Shown: positions 13,530-24,428 of the stretch, piece by piece
How positions within the stretch are numbered: position 1 is the stretch's first letter
How the letters are laid out: each line of letters begins with the position of its first letter
NCBI GenBank assembly: GCA_033816765.1
Contig: CM066292.1
Span: forward strand, 5,146,001 to 5,210,000
Source: Nothopassalora personata
Lineage: Eukaryota > Ascomycota > Dothideomycetes > Mycosphaerellales > Mycosphaerellaceae
DNA: 64,000 bases
Direction: 5' to 3'
Position numbers and translations under genes: made by a program
Notes under the pieces: model-generated
Database searches by the model: none
Told to the model about the DNA's origin: nothing
The model's input: only the letters and a program-made list of their open reading frames with translations

Positions 13530-16500
13530 AGTTTCTTAAATGCTTTAATCTATTCCTTTCCCTATTTCTAAGTAACGTCCTCTCTCGTAAGTATCGTTGT
13601 TAGTGCTACTGTCTTTAAATAGTCCTTAATAAATTTCCGGTTATAGTTCGCTAGTCTAAGGAATAATTGTACGTCCTTAACTGTTTTCGGTTCTAGCTAT
13701 TCTCTAATTGACTAAGTCTTCGTAGGGTCGATTGTTATCCCTATTATGCTAATAATAAAGCCTAAGGATTTAACTTCTCTCTTATAAAATTCGCATTTCT
13801 CGGGTACTATCTTAAATCCTAATTACGTAAGTCGTTCGAAGACGTCCTAGACTTGTTTTACGTGTTCCTATAGGGATCCTTTCGTATAGACTAGTATATC
13901 GTCTATATAGGCGATAACGTATACGTCGAGTAGGTCTCTAAGTGTTTTATTAACTAAGTCCTAGTAGGATACCGGTACGTTAGTTAATCCTATTAGTATA
14001 ACTAAGAATTTATAGAGTCCGTATCTTGTCCTAAAAGCGGTTTTCTATTCTTCTCCTTCTACTATTCGTATAGTATAGAAGGCATCTCGTAGGTTAATCT
14101 TAGTATACTAGTCCGATCCGGTTAATCTATCTTATACTTCTTCGATGTTAGGTAGCGGGTATCGGTTCTTAATCGTAATCTCGTTTAACTTCCTATAGTC
14201 TTATACGAGTTGTAACTTCCCGTTTGCTTTTAGAACGAACATATATAGAGTTCCTATACTTAAGGTAGATCTTCTTATCTATCCTTTAGCTAGCTTCTCC
14301 TTTAGCTATTCTCGTAGGGTCCGTAGCTCTTTCTTAGACATTTAATATAGGGATCCCTATAGAGGCTCTTTCCCTAGCTAAATGTTAATCTTATAATCCT
14401 ATAGGCGGTGCTTAGGTAAGGCGGTTTTACCTCTTTCCTCTTTAAAGAGTCGCGACTACTTACGATACTCCTTAGGAATACTTAACTCTAAGATATTAGT
14501 ATTCTTTAATAGTACGTTACTTCTATTACTTCTAGTAACTTTGTAACCCGGCGGCCCTACGCTAGTGTCTATCCCGGTCGAAGGTAGTTCTTAATTCCTT
14601 CTATTTAGCGTAAGCTCGAATGCGTTAAGCTATTTCCTTACCTTATCTACTATCGCCCGCTGTCGATACGTAGGCTAAATGTCGATAACGTAATCGTATT
14701 TCCTAAATGTAAGTACTCCTCTTCTCTAGTCGATTACTAGATTATGCTTTCTTAACCAAGGTATACCTAATACTATATTATAACTAGCTATATTAGTAAT
14801 ATCTAAGGTAATCTTCTCGTAGTGCTATTAGATAGCTAGTAGCAATAGTGTCGTCTCCTATTCTACGCTAGGTAACGATAATCCGTCTACCGCAATTAAC
14901 TCGTAACCCTATTTCTTCTTTAGGGTAGCTAACCCGTTTCTTCTTACGAAACACTCGGAGATAAAATTCCCCGCTACTCCTAAGTCGATTATAACACTAG
15001 TCTTATGTCCGTTAACGATTGCTTATGTTTAGAAAACTGTGTTTAATGTCGATACGTAAGCCTAAGTGTTATATAACTCCCTTTAGTCGCTTATTCCTAG
15101 GGAGCTAATCCTTTTCCCGAATAGTATATAGTTCGCTATACTTTATACCTAGAGGCTTCGGCTAGAACCTATAGTCCGTTACCCTATGTCTATACTTATA
15201 GTCTATTACGTTCCTAGATCTTCTACGATTCTAAGTAGAGAGCCCGTACGTACTATACTACTATTCGTAGTTCGTTTAAGACGAAAGTTCCTACCGGTAT
15301 TAGGTATCCGGTATCCGTTATTCGGCTTCCTATAAGTAGTCGTTCGATAACCGCTTTAGCTAAGTTCTTAGTATTGTTTATAGTTAGGTAGCCCTATACT
15401 ATACCCCTTATTATATCGAGTATCTTATCAAATTCGTTAGGGTTTAGGTATCGTTTCCCTAAGAACTTTAGTAGGAATTCTTCGTGCCTTCGTTAGAGGT
15501 AAATAATTAACTTATAGAGTTTTCTTAGCGCGTCTACTACCGTGAATGTATATACTTTGTTTTCGTCGTCGGTATCGCTCTCTTCTTCTTCGGATAAGTC
15601 CTCGCTTAACTCCTCCGGTACGTAATCTTCTTCGATAGTATCTAGTTCGTTTATTTGTTATTCCGGTACTAGTAACTAACGTCCGTTCTATTCTAGATCT
15701 TAGTTTTCTTTATTATCGTTATCGAAGTAAGATTCGTCTATATCTACTTCTTAGAGCTTATTTCGTCCGTATTAAGCTCCTAGGGTTCCTACTAGCTGTC
15801 GTAGCTAGTACCCTATACCTAACTTAGCGTCGTAGTAGGTTTAATACGAGTCCTAGTAATAGAATCGCTAGTGAAGGCTTCCGTAACCGTGTCGAGATTC
15901 CTTCTTAACTTTATAGTTAACTCCTCGTACTATTATACTAAATAATCTAATAGTCTTTAATTATTACTTATTCGGTAGTAGTGTATGTTATTAAACATAG
16001 TATCCTCCTCGTCCTTATAAGGGGTCTAGGAGAGGCGTCGTAACCCGGTTACTATCCTTCTCCTCTACTCTCTAGGTATAGTTAAATTGTCGGGGTCTAA
16101 CACTACTCCTAGATTTGCCTACCTTTAGTTGCATTATATTGAACTGCTCGCGGCGTACTATATTTTTACCGCGGTAATCCCGCGCTATATAACCTTCCTT
16201 ACTATAGGTATAGTATATAAGTTTTCCTTTTCCTTTAAAGGGCTTTCCGTAGCCCCTACTCTTATTAATCTTCCGTCCTCGTTAGGTAACGTCTAGTTCT
16301 ATTAGCTATAGTCTATAGTAGGGCTAGCTTTATCGTAAGAATTCTCCCTTCGTAACGTACCCTCCTAAGGGTCTACGATCCGGAGCGTATCCTACTATAC
16401 CTCCTACTTTAGAGTCGTATTTCTTTTCCTAGTATCGTTCCTAGAGCTAGTTATCGATGTCGATCGACGCCTTTATTAGCTCTTCGAGGTTAGTAATCTG

Positions 16501-17050
16501 TCCCCCGTATCTTATTAACTCGTCCTTAATGGAATCCTTAAGCCTACGTCGGAATATAGTTATTAACGCCGTCTAGTCCTATCCGGTGATCTGTCCGTAT
16601 TCTTCGAAATTAGCGGCATACTCTAAAGTAGACGTCTTCTACTTTAGGTGTTAAATAATTTGTATAGCCTATTAAACTTCGTTCGAGGTCCTAAAGATTA
16701 ATTTTATCTTTTCTTTAAAGAGGGTGTAGCTCCTAAATATTCCGGTAGGGTCTTATTGTCCTATACCTTTAAGGTATTCCTTAAGGTAAGGTTTAATCTA
16801 GTTCTACGCGCTTCCGCGAAGGAACGTAATAGCGAAGATAGTTCTTTTATTAGCATCGACTAGGTTAAATATAAGCTATATATCTATCTAATTAACCTAG
16901 TCGTAAAACTTAGCCCTATCTCTATAGAAGAGGTCTAGCTTAGTAGCCTTAACGTCGTTCTTCCTTAGAGTAGGCTCGTTATTGTTATTAGACTTATTGT
17001 CCTTCGTAGTAGTCTATCGTAGTAGCGTACGGCGGATGCTTCCTACTTCG
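13530..17050 (-). pseudogene. Gypsy gag-pol, truncated and degenerate
   Basis: Gag is at about 16100-17000, with a zinc-knuckle tail reading GKNIVRREQFN near 16130-16200. The protease region is at about 14700-15060. RT carries an intact YIDDILVY box near 13882-13910. The trace ends within the linker between RT and RNase H. Stops are almost all TAG. Confidence 0.8.
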
Positions 17051-17111
17051 CTAGGGGCGGGTGTTTCCCTACTAGCTACTTAAGTAGCGCTTATCCTAAG
17101 GGCGTTTAAAG

Positions 17112-17471
17112 TATTACGTCTCGTTCTAGGGCTAGTCTTAAAAGAGAGATAAGTTAAGTTACGTAGCGGTATTCTTTAGAGAGGCTAAAGCGAGCTAAGC
17201 GAAGATAAATAATTAGGATAAGAGTATATTCTAATTAGTAAGATAGTACTATAAGTTAAACGCATCGAAACTATAAGGGATTCTTAGCATTTCTAAATAT
17301 AAAGGAGATTTATAGATCTCGGTAATTAGTCTAATTATTCTAAGCATAAGTAGTCTAATTAGTCTAAGCATACGTAGTCTAATCGCCCTAAGTCTAAGCG
17401 CTTAGGTAGGATAAGTTACGTACTCGTCTCGTTATTATGATTCTAGGGTCTATAGGAATTATTCCGTAATA
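17112..17471 (-). repeat. 5' LTR of truncated Gypsy
   Basis: About 360 bp. On the minus strand it starts TATTACGGAAT (TGTTACGGAAT with TG->TA) and ends CGTAATA. It holds GCGTTTAA on the minus strand (plus positions 17256-17263), complementary to the leader just after the LTR (17102-17109). Only one LTR copy is present, so the boundaries rest on similarity to the other Gypsy LTRs. Confidence 0.6.
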
Positions 17472-20400
17472 GAACCCTCTAAAACTAATGAGTGCAAACC
17501 TTATACCCTCTTAAAAGGATATAAGAGGATATCTCGAAGGTCTAGGATTAAGATACAACCTCCGTCGATACTTAAGGACATCGTAATTAACCTTATAGAA
17601 TTCGATATAGGGTATAATAGGGACCGATATACCTTCTATACTAGCGACGAGGATATAGGACTTTAATTTAACTAGAATTTTCCTCGAAGGACCTAAGAGA
17701 ACGTAATAGAGATATATCTAGAACTTATAAGGTTTATTTGATCCTTTAGAAGATTACTTACCGTTCTATATTTAGATAATAACAAGGCCTACGGGGTAGT
17801 ATTTAAGTCTTAGCTACTCTAAGATAGGGTTACTTAGAAACTAACTGCCCCCTATATACCTACTTAGGACCTAGTAGAGATAACCGGAAAGTACCTAATT
17901 ACTACTACTAGGGCATTAACATTATTAGCGGGTCTACCTTTAAACCTATAGCCTAAGATTGTCTTAATAGCTACTTACCTTATAAATAGAACTCTATCTA
18001 AGAAGTTAGGCTAGAGGACCCCATTTAAGGCTACTACGGGCATTAAGCTAAGCCTTACTTATATCTATAAAATAGGTTCTAGGGCATACGCTTATAAGAC
18101 TAACAAGAAAGAATGCCTACGTACCTACAAAATAGACTCTCGATACTATATTAGTTACTTATTTAAATTTAAGGGTTATAACATCTACCGGATTTAGATA
18201 CTATCCTATAAGTAGGTTATTAGATCTAGGGATGTCACCTTTAATAAGAAGCTAAGGTACGAGGGCCTATATAACATTAACCTCGGACTAGCTATTTAAG
18301 ATAACGAGAGACTTCTATATATTATCGAACCTCTAAGGCTAGCCTATAAGGGACAATTTAAGGAGTTACTATTAATAATTAACCTTTCGACTAACCCTTA
18401 AGCTTAGGGTGTAGGGGATAGCATACCGTAAGAAGAAGTAGATAAGAAAATCCTATATAATAATCCGATTAAAATAAGGGAATCGGAATTTAATTATTAA
18501 TAGATATACCCTTAGACTTTATAGCTAGATCCGTAAATAGGTCTAGAAACCTAACTCTAGCTATTTAGACTATTCGTTCCTCTAGGAGATATATATAAGT
18601 TAAGAGGATTAATTAGACCTAGACCTAAAACCCTAGACTCTAAGGATATCTATAACATAATCTATTAGAATAAGAAACCGAGGTACGACGAAGAACTAGT
18701 ATACTCGATTCTTACTATTAAGAGGATTAAAGTCTTATCTACGCTCTCGAAGGGACCTTAAGAGAGTAATACCTTAACTATATTGTCTAAAGTAACTAGA
18801 ATAGGGAATATACTACCCCCTAAACTAAAGCGATAGAAGGACCTTAGTATATACCCTTATAGGGAAGCATTTAGGGCAGTAAGTATCGAAGAATTTAAGA
18901 AGCAATTTACGATAAACACCCTATCTTAGTATAATAAGGTCGATGTAGTAGGATACCCGATAATGTCGATAACCTAGGTATAGAAATATAAGCTTAACGA
19001 AAACGTAGAACTCCTAAAATACAAGGCTCGGGTATACGCTCGAGGCGATTAAAAGGACGCTATAGGGGAAACCTACGTAGTAACCCTTTATATAAGACTC
19101 TTTAGGTATATAATAGCCCTAGTAGCCTATTTTAACCTTAAGACACTATAGATAGACGCCGTAAATACGTTTCTTAATGCCCCTATACTATCGCTAGTAT
19201 ATATATATACCCCTAAAAGGATTTAAGAAGGAAGGAAAGCTTCTAAGGTACTATAAAGCCCTTTACGGATTTAAGGAGTCCCCTCTACTATAGTATTTAG
19301 AGCTTAAAGACATCCTTAACGACCTCGGCCTATCTAAAGTTACGGACTATCTTTTTATTAATAGGGAATTTTTAGTCCTAGTTTTCTTCTATATAGACGA
19401 TATTTACTTTACTTAGCCCTTAAAATCCAAATTAAGAGCTAAGGAGCTTATTTAAGGATTAAGTAATAAATATAAGATAAAGGTAATAGGACCTATTAAA
19501 TAGTTCTACGGGATTTATATTACTCGTAATCGTTAATAGCGGATTCTTAAGCTTAATTAGAAGGCCTATATCGAGAAGATTAGGCATCGCTACGGTATCT
19601 TAAGGCCGGAGAAGAGAATGAAAACCCCTCTACTAGTAGGTTATATCGGCCTTAGAAATAAACTTTAGGCTACTACGGAAGAAATTAACGTTTATAGGCC
19701 CTAAGTAGGATCGGTAAACTTTGTAGTAGTAGAGACGCGTCCTAATATATCCTTTTTAGTCTCTCTTCTTTCTTAGTACCTAACTAACCCTATAAAGGAG
19801 GCTCTTAGGATAGTAAGACACTTAATTTAATACCTTCTCTATACTACGGATTATTCGATTAAGTACTACGGCCTACCTAAACCTTTAGACTTTACGCTAC
19901 TAGAATTCTATAGGGCCTTAGATACCTTATTTACTAACGATAAGGAAACTCGTAGATTAAGTAAAGCCTTTGTCTTTTTCCTTTTTAAGGGGATTATTGA
20001 CTAGAGAGCGGTTAAGTAGGGAATAGTTACGAAATTAAGTACTAAATTAGAGCTATATACCCTTAGTTACTATAAGAGCGATGTCCCGTGCTTTATACCC
20101 TACCTAACCCGACTAAAAGGTACAGTGTCCGCGGTCGAGTAACCGAGGATAGTACGGGTATATATCCCTTTACTAATGTTACGTGACCTGCGCCCGTTAC
20201 GTGATCCCCTTATGGTTACGCCGCCTTAGAGGTCCTATAGTAGGAGAGGCTTTTTAGTATAGTTACCCTTAAATTAGAGAATCCGATACTACTATACTAT
20301 AATAACTAGTAGACTATAAGGATTATTAAGGTCCTAAATAGTAGAATTAACACTAAGATAAGGTATATAGACGTCTAATAATACTAGCTTAGGGAATAGT

Positions 20401-20570
20401 ACTAAGTAGAACGCCTTAAAATTAGCTAGATAAGGACATAGGAGATAGCCGCGGACGGTCTAACTAAGGTCCTAACTCCTTAATAGCACTAGCGGTTTGT
20501 TAATTACCTTAATTTAGGAGATTAGTAAATAGGTATACCCTCGCTTTAATAGCTAAGGGGTACTATCTTT
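17472..20570 (+). pseudogene. Copia pol, plus strand, degenerate and 5'-truncated
   Basis: A plus-strand trace begins inside integrase (about 17560-18420). RT follows, with DAVNTFLNAP near 19150-19190 and FYIDDI near 19380-19410. RNase H ends with IAADGLTKVL near 20440-20475, a typical Copia C-terminus. Gag is absent: the left end meets the Gypsy LTR at 17471. No LTRs were identified. It is a different Copia lineage from 2941-8555. TAG codons and an apparent frame change near 19210-19250 break it. Confidence 0.8.
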
Positions 20571-20784
20571 ACTTTACTTCTAAAATAAATACTCGTAGTT
20601 TATTTAGTTAGGGGCTAAGGACACCCTACCTTTACAATTAGAGAGGACTAAAGGACTTCTAAGAATAAGATAAGGCCTATGACTCGTAGTAAAGCTTACT
20701 TAACGGTTATACGTACTTATAATATAATAACCTTATATACTTAGCGCGAATATAGCCTATATCTAACTTCTTAATCCTTCTAGT

Positions 20785-21267
20785 TGTTACGGAATGACCG
20801 ATAGGAAGGGCATAGCCAACTAATCCGGTCTTATAGCTAGAGGGCGCTCCCGTAGAAGCGCTCCCGAGTGCTCTCTACGGCTCTCTAAGATTTCGGCTAA
20901 GACAGCGAAGAACGCGAGAGAGTACGCGAGAGCGCGACGAGCGAGCTCCCTAGTGCTCTCTATAGACCTCTCACCTATTAGGAAAGGTAGTAGAGGGCAT
21001 AAGAGAGCATAGGAGAGCGCCTAAGGAGAAACGTATGTATTTAGGAACGACATTCTCCTTTGTAGATAATAGCGTTTAACTTACTGTTCAATATTACTAT
21101 TTAGAATATACTATAACCTAACCTCTACCTTACTGCTGCTTAGTCTTTACGAGACAAGACAGCTACTACTTTATTACTCTCCCTTAACTTCCTATCGGCC
21201 CGAGAACAAACCCGATTAAGCTTGTCTTCTTAACTTGTGATATTATTAGGTTATACTAAACCTAATA
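20785..21267 (+). repeat. 5' LTR of chromovirus
   Basis: Starts TGTTACGG and ends CCTAATA (CCTAACA with CA->TA). A TATA-like segment lies near 21034-21042. GCGTTTAA at 21072-21079, roughly where transcription would start, is complementary to TTAAACGC at 21271-21278, three bases after the LTR. Confidence 0.93.
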
Positions 21268-21270
21268 GCT

Positions 21271-21278
21271 TTAAACGC
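21271..21278 (+). promoter_or_regulatory. Putative self-priming primer-binding site (chromovirus)
   Basis: TTAAACGC, three bases after the 5' LTR, is the exact complement of GCGTTTAA at 21072-21079 in the LTR. No TGG, which a tRNA-primed site would show, follows the LTR. Tf1/sushi-group elements are known to prime reverse transcription with the 5' end of their own RNA. The RNA start has not been shown. Confidence 0.5.
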
Positions 21279-21938
21279 CCTCTACGATAGGAGACCGATA
21301 GAGTAAACGGGGAACACCCGCCCCTAGTGAAGTAAGTAGAGCCCGACGACCTTAGACCGCGAACGATACTATTAATGCCTTAGCTACTTATATAGGTAAC
21401 GACACCCTTAAGGTTAGTAAGCTAGAATACTACTATAGCGACCGAGACAAGTTCGACACTTAGGTCTCTTAGATAGACATGTACTTCTTATTTAACTCTA
21501 TGCCTAAGAGCCTTAAGCCTATCTTTACTACTACCTTTTTAAGAGGACGAGTATAGCATTGGGTTAAACCATTCCTTAGGAAGTACCTAGACAGTAACGG
21601 AGAAGACAATACCGACGGAATCTTTAGGTTATACAACTATCTTAAGCATGCTATAAAGAGCGTCTTTAGTGTCTCTAATGAGATTGCTACTACCGTTCGT
21701 ATTATTTAGCATTTAACCTAGAAGACATCTACTACCAAATATGCTACTAAATTCTAGGAATACGCGTAACTCACCGATTAGGACGACGAAGCACTTTAAG
21801 TTATATACCGAAGAGGACTAAAGGAGTATATTAAGGACGAGTTAATAAGGGACGGTCGGAAGATCGATAGCTTAGGCGACCTCGTTAAAGTTACGATTGA
21901 TCTTAACGATAAGCTCTACGAGAGGGCTATAGAACGAC

Positions 21939-22267
21939 TGTTACGGTTTGATTCGTGGAGAACCCACAACCACTCGTTAGGCAAACGAGAGCAAGGAAAC
22001 CTATGGGACGAGATCGCTCTCTGAGCTCTAGGGTGATCTCTGAGGGAGCAGAGAGAGCAGGACAGATCAACTGATCGGACTGATCAAGTCGCGCCAAGAC
22101 ATGGCACTATATAGACGACGCTCTTTTGCAAGTAGATAGGAGCTTCGTGCTCAACTCATTTTAAGTATACACCATATACTGTTTGGAACCACTACCTTCT
22201 CAACGAGTCAGAGACATCACTGCAAAGATCCAAGCCCAGTTGGGATAACGTACAGCGGTTCCTAACA
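21939..22267 (+). repeat. 5' LTR of gag-only element
   Basis: 329 bp, TG...CA. TATATA at 22108-22113, then GTGCTCAA at 22147-22154, complementary to 22271-22278. Its first 261 bp are identical to the 3' LTR; the last 68 bp carry about ten differences, none of clear RIP type. Confidence 0.95.
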
Positions 22268-22270
22268 ACT

Positions 22271-22278
22271 TTGAGCAC
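22271..22278 (+). promoter_or_regulatory. Putative self-priming primer-binding site (gag-only element)
   Basis: TTGAGCAC begins three bases after the LTR and is complementary to GTGCTCAA at 22147-22154, about 39 bp downstream of the LTR TATA box. The geometry equals that of the chromovirus, but the sequence differs on both sides of the pairing. Confidence 0.5.
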
Positions 22279-22299
22279 CACCACCAGGGCCCTTTGCAT

Positions 22300-23292
22300 A
22301 TGTCTGGGAGAGACGCTACCCGGAGTCCGTCACGACAACAGCCACAGTCAACTGGCATCACGGAACGAATGAGCGAAATGTCGATTACAGGAAGCAGCAA
22401 GAACAACAACACTCCTATGGGTATGCTGAACCCATTGGACCACCACCGTGCACCTAAGGTGTCTACGCCGGAGACGTTCGACGGGACCAAGGACAAACTG
22501 GAGGCTTTTCAACTGCAGGTTCAGTTGTACCTTCACTTCAACGCACACCAGTTTCAAGGCGAGGCTTCTAAAGTCTTGTACGCCGCATCCTTCCTACGAG
22601 GAAAAGCAGCTAGAGGATTCCGACCATACCTCAAGGACTGGCTACACAACCAGGGCGAGGGAGAAACACCGAAAACGGAAACTCGAAAAATTTTCCACGA
22701 CTACGACGAGTTTGAGACGAAACTCGATGATCTATACGGGATACCAAATGAGGAGGTATACGCCGACCGACATATCCGACAACTTCGACAGACTACTTCT
22801 GTAGCGCTGTACGCCTCAGAATTCCAAGGATATGCCGCCGACCTGGAATGGAACGACGCAGCTTTGCGATCGCAGTTCTACCTCGGGCTGAAAGACAACG
22901 TCAAAGCCGAACTATCCCGAAACGCCAGCGTCGTTACGCTAGGGGCGATGATCAAGGCAGCAAAGGAGATCGACGAAAGGCTCCAGGATTTGAGGTACGA
23001 CCGATTCGTACAGCCTGGATACCAGAGACCCGCCGCGGGCGGAAGAGGGGGCTTCAAGGCCAGAAGTCAGGACCCTAATGGTTACGGAGACCCAATGGAA
23101 TTGGACGTAACGGAACGTAGGACAGGAAGGGGGCTGAAGAGCAAAGGTTCCACCTGCTACGTATGTGGCGAGCAAGGCCACTTTGCAAGAAACTGCAAGA
23201 AGAAGAACATGGTTAGCCGCGAGTTCAACGCAATGATTCGCGAAGAGAATACATACCAGGAATGCGAGAACTTCTTCTCGAAATCTGCCTAG
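22300..23292 (+). CDS. Retrotransposon gag with CCHC zinc knuckle
   Basis: About 330 aa from the first in-frame ATG (22300) to TAG at 23290-23292. An earlier in-frame TTG at 22294 was not used. The N-terminal third is Gln/Ser/Asn-rich. The central part (about residues 55-230) looks like a retrotransposon gag core (FDGTKDKLEAF, FLRGKAARGF, LYASEFQGYA, QFYLGLKDNVK). Next come MELDVTE and a CCHC knuckle, C-Y-V-C-G-E-Q-G-H-F-A-R-N-C, near residue 286, then a basic tail. Gag forms the particle and binds element RNA. The frame is intact, so the protein could be made. It is related to, but clearly diverged from, the broken gag around it. Confidence 0.9.
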   Translation: MSGRDATRSPSRQQPQSTGITERMSEMSITGSSKNNNTPMGMLNPLDHHRAPKVSTPETFDGTKDKLEAFQLQVQLYLHFNAHQFQGEASKVLYAASFLRGKAARGFRPYLKDWLHNQGEGETPKTETRKIFHDYDEFETKLDDLYGIPNEEVYADRHIRQLRQTTSVALYASEFQGYAADLEWNDAALRSQFYLGLKDNVKAELSRNASVVTLGAMIKAAKEIDERLQDLRYDRFVQPGYQRPAAGGRGGFKARSQDPNGYGDPMELDVTERRTGRGLKSKGSTCYVCGEQGHFARNCKKKNMVSREFNAMIREENTYQECENFFSKSA

Positions 23293-23404
23293 CAGAAACA
23301 ACCTGAGGACAGCAAGGCATCAAACAGCGGCTTCTTGATTTGATGACCTAAGGAAAAGAAGTCAACACAACGACACGGAACAAATGACTACTGGGTAACA
23401 CGAC

Positions 23405-24022
23405 TTACGAAGATTGAGATGCCAAGACGGGAGGAAAGAGAAAATCCAAGGGATCGTCCAGCGGGACGTCCGACAGAGAACTCCAGTCTTGAGGAGGCAT
23501 CTCGAGAATGCCATGGAAAGGGAAAGGAGGTTCAGGGACCTCTACACCGGACGGAACAGAGAAGGGGAGATCGACAGGAGGGTCGTCCAGCTCGAGTTCG
23601 TCGAGGGCCTTCCCGGTCGCATCATCGGTACGACGCTCAGCAAGACGAAGCTGTTTCCGTACACGAACTTTCTTCATGCGCTTCTCAGTAAGACGCTGGA
23701 GAAGCTCAATCTCCTCCTCTTCTAAGGATTCCAAGTCGCGACGAAGCTGTTCCCGGACGGAGCGAAGTTTTTCCCATTGGGGGAAGGCCAGAGAAACGTC
23801 GCAAGTCTTGCGGTTGTGTCTAACGCACTCGGAGCACTTCGAGGACCTCGGACCAACGATGCAGGCAGGACGACTGCCATCAGCCAAAGGTTTCAGGGAA
23901 CGACAATAGGAGCAGGGAGCCATTTCGTAACCGTTCTCTTCAATATCTTCGACAAGGCGCTTGCGACGAAGGGTTGATTTTGCTTGAGAAGGACCAATGG
24001 TGATAGATGAAAGAGAAGTCAT
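23405..24022 (-). CDS. Antisense Zn2Cys6-like coiled-coil protein of gag-only element
   Basis: An intact 205-aa ORF (ATG 24022-24020, TAA 23407-23405), convergent with gag and ending about 110 bp from it. Cys37-x2-Cys40-x13-Cys54-x8-Cys63-x2-Cys66-x7-Cys74 resembles the GAL4-type binuclear zinc cluster, except that the first loop is longer than the usual six residues. Basic residues flank it on both sides. A Leu/Glu/Arg-rich helix, probably a coiled coil, covers about residues 84-128. The rest is acidic and Pro-rich. It matches the broken gene at 29245-29747 in position, orientation and layout. DNA binding is an inference; the role in the element is unknown. Confidence 0.75.
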   Translation of the reverse strand: MTSLSSITIGPSQAKSTLRRKRLVEDIEENGYEMAPCSYCRSLKPLADGSRPACIVGPRSSKCSECVRHNRKTCDVSLAFPQWEKLRSVREQLRRDLESLEEEEIELLQRLTEKRMKKVRVRKQLRLAERRTDDATGKALDELELDDPPVDLPFSVPSGVEVPEPPFPFHGILEMPPQDWSSLSDVPLDDPLDFLFPPVLASQSS

Positions 24023-24085
24023 CGTTGCATGACAGGATTGACGAAGAAAACGCCGGACCCTATAAGCTTCGGGACGAAGCTAGGC

Positions 24086-24099
24086 TAGAAGGGGGATGG
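24086..24099 (+). other. Polypurine tract of gag-only element
   Basis: A purine-rich run ending GGGGGATGG abuts the TG of the 3' LTR. It would prime plus-strand DNA synthesis. The surrounding chromovirus has nearly the same tract at 29832-29844. Confidence 0.8.
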
Positions 24100-24428
24100 T
24101 GTTACGGTTTGATTCGTGGAGAACCCACAACCACTCGTTAGGCAAACGAGAGCAAGGAAACCTATGGGACGAGATCGCTCTCTGAGCTCTAGGGTGATCT
24201 CTGAGGGAGCAGAGAGAGCAGGACAGATCAACTGATCGGACTGATCAAGTCGCGCCAAGACATGGCACTATATAGACGACGCTCTTTTGCAAGTAGATAG
24301 GAGCTTCGTGCTCAACTCATTTTAAGTATACACCATATACTGTTTGGAACCACTACCTTCATAACTGATTGAGACATCCCTGCAAAGATCCAAGCCCGAG
24401 TTGTGATAACGTACAGCGGTTCCTAACA
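24100..24428 (+). repeat. 3' LTR of gag-only element
   Basis: 329 bp, the same length as the 5' copy. It is preceded by the polypurine tract and followed by the target duplicate ACGAC. Confidence 0.95.

Larger units (their letters stand above)
13522..17471 (-). mobile_element. Truncated Gypsy (Ty3-type) element, minus strand
   Basis: Read leftwards from the 5' LTR (17471-17112) through gag, protease and RT, the trace stops at the start of RNase H at 13522, where another element begins. RNase H, integrase and the 3' LTR are missing. It is closely related to the plus-strand chromovirus at 20785-30327: same zinc-knuckle tail, same RT motifs, same leader after the LTR. Confidence 0.82.
21939..24428 (+). 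mobile_element. Young non-autonomous gag-only LTR retrotransposon (TR-GAG type)
   Basis: A 2490-bp element with two 329-bp LTRs (21939-22267 and 24100-24428) and a perfect 5-bp duplication ACGAC (21934-21938 and 24429-24433). It holds one intact gag and one intact antisense gene, and has no protease, RT or integrase. The polypurine tract (AGAAGGGGGATGG, ending 24099), the LTR start TGTTACGG and the LTR end CCTAACA closely match those of the surrounding chromovirus, so a relative of that element probably supplies the enzymes. The interior lacks the TAG/CTA scars all around it, so it inserted after RIP of its host or escaped RIP. It interrupts gag of the chromovirus. Confidence 0.95.

Noticed and set aside
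22294..22299. TTG at 22294 as the start of gag
   Set aside because: An ATG follows six bases later; similar TTG-initiated extensions ahead of the tRNA synthetase (37603) and MATE (46177) genes were dropped for the same reason.
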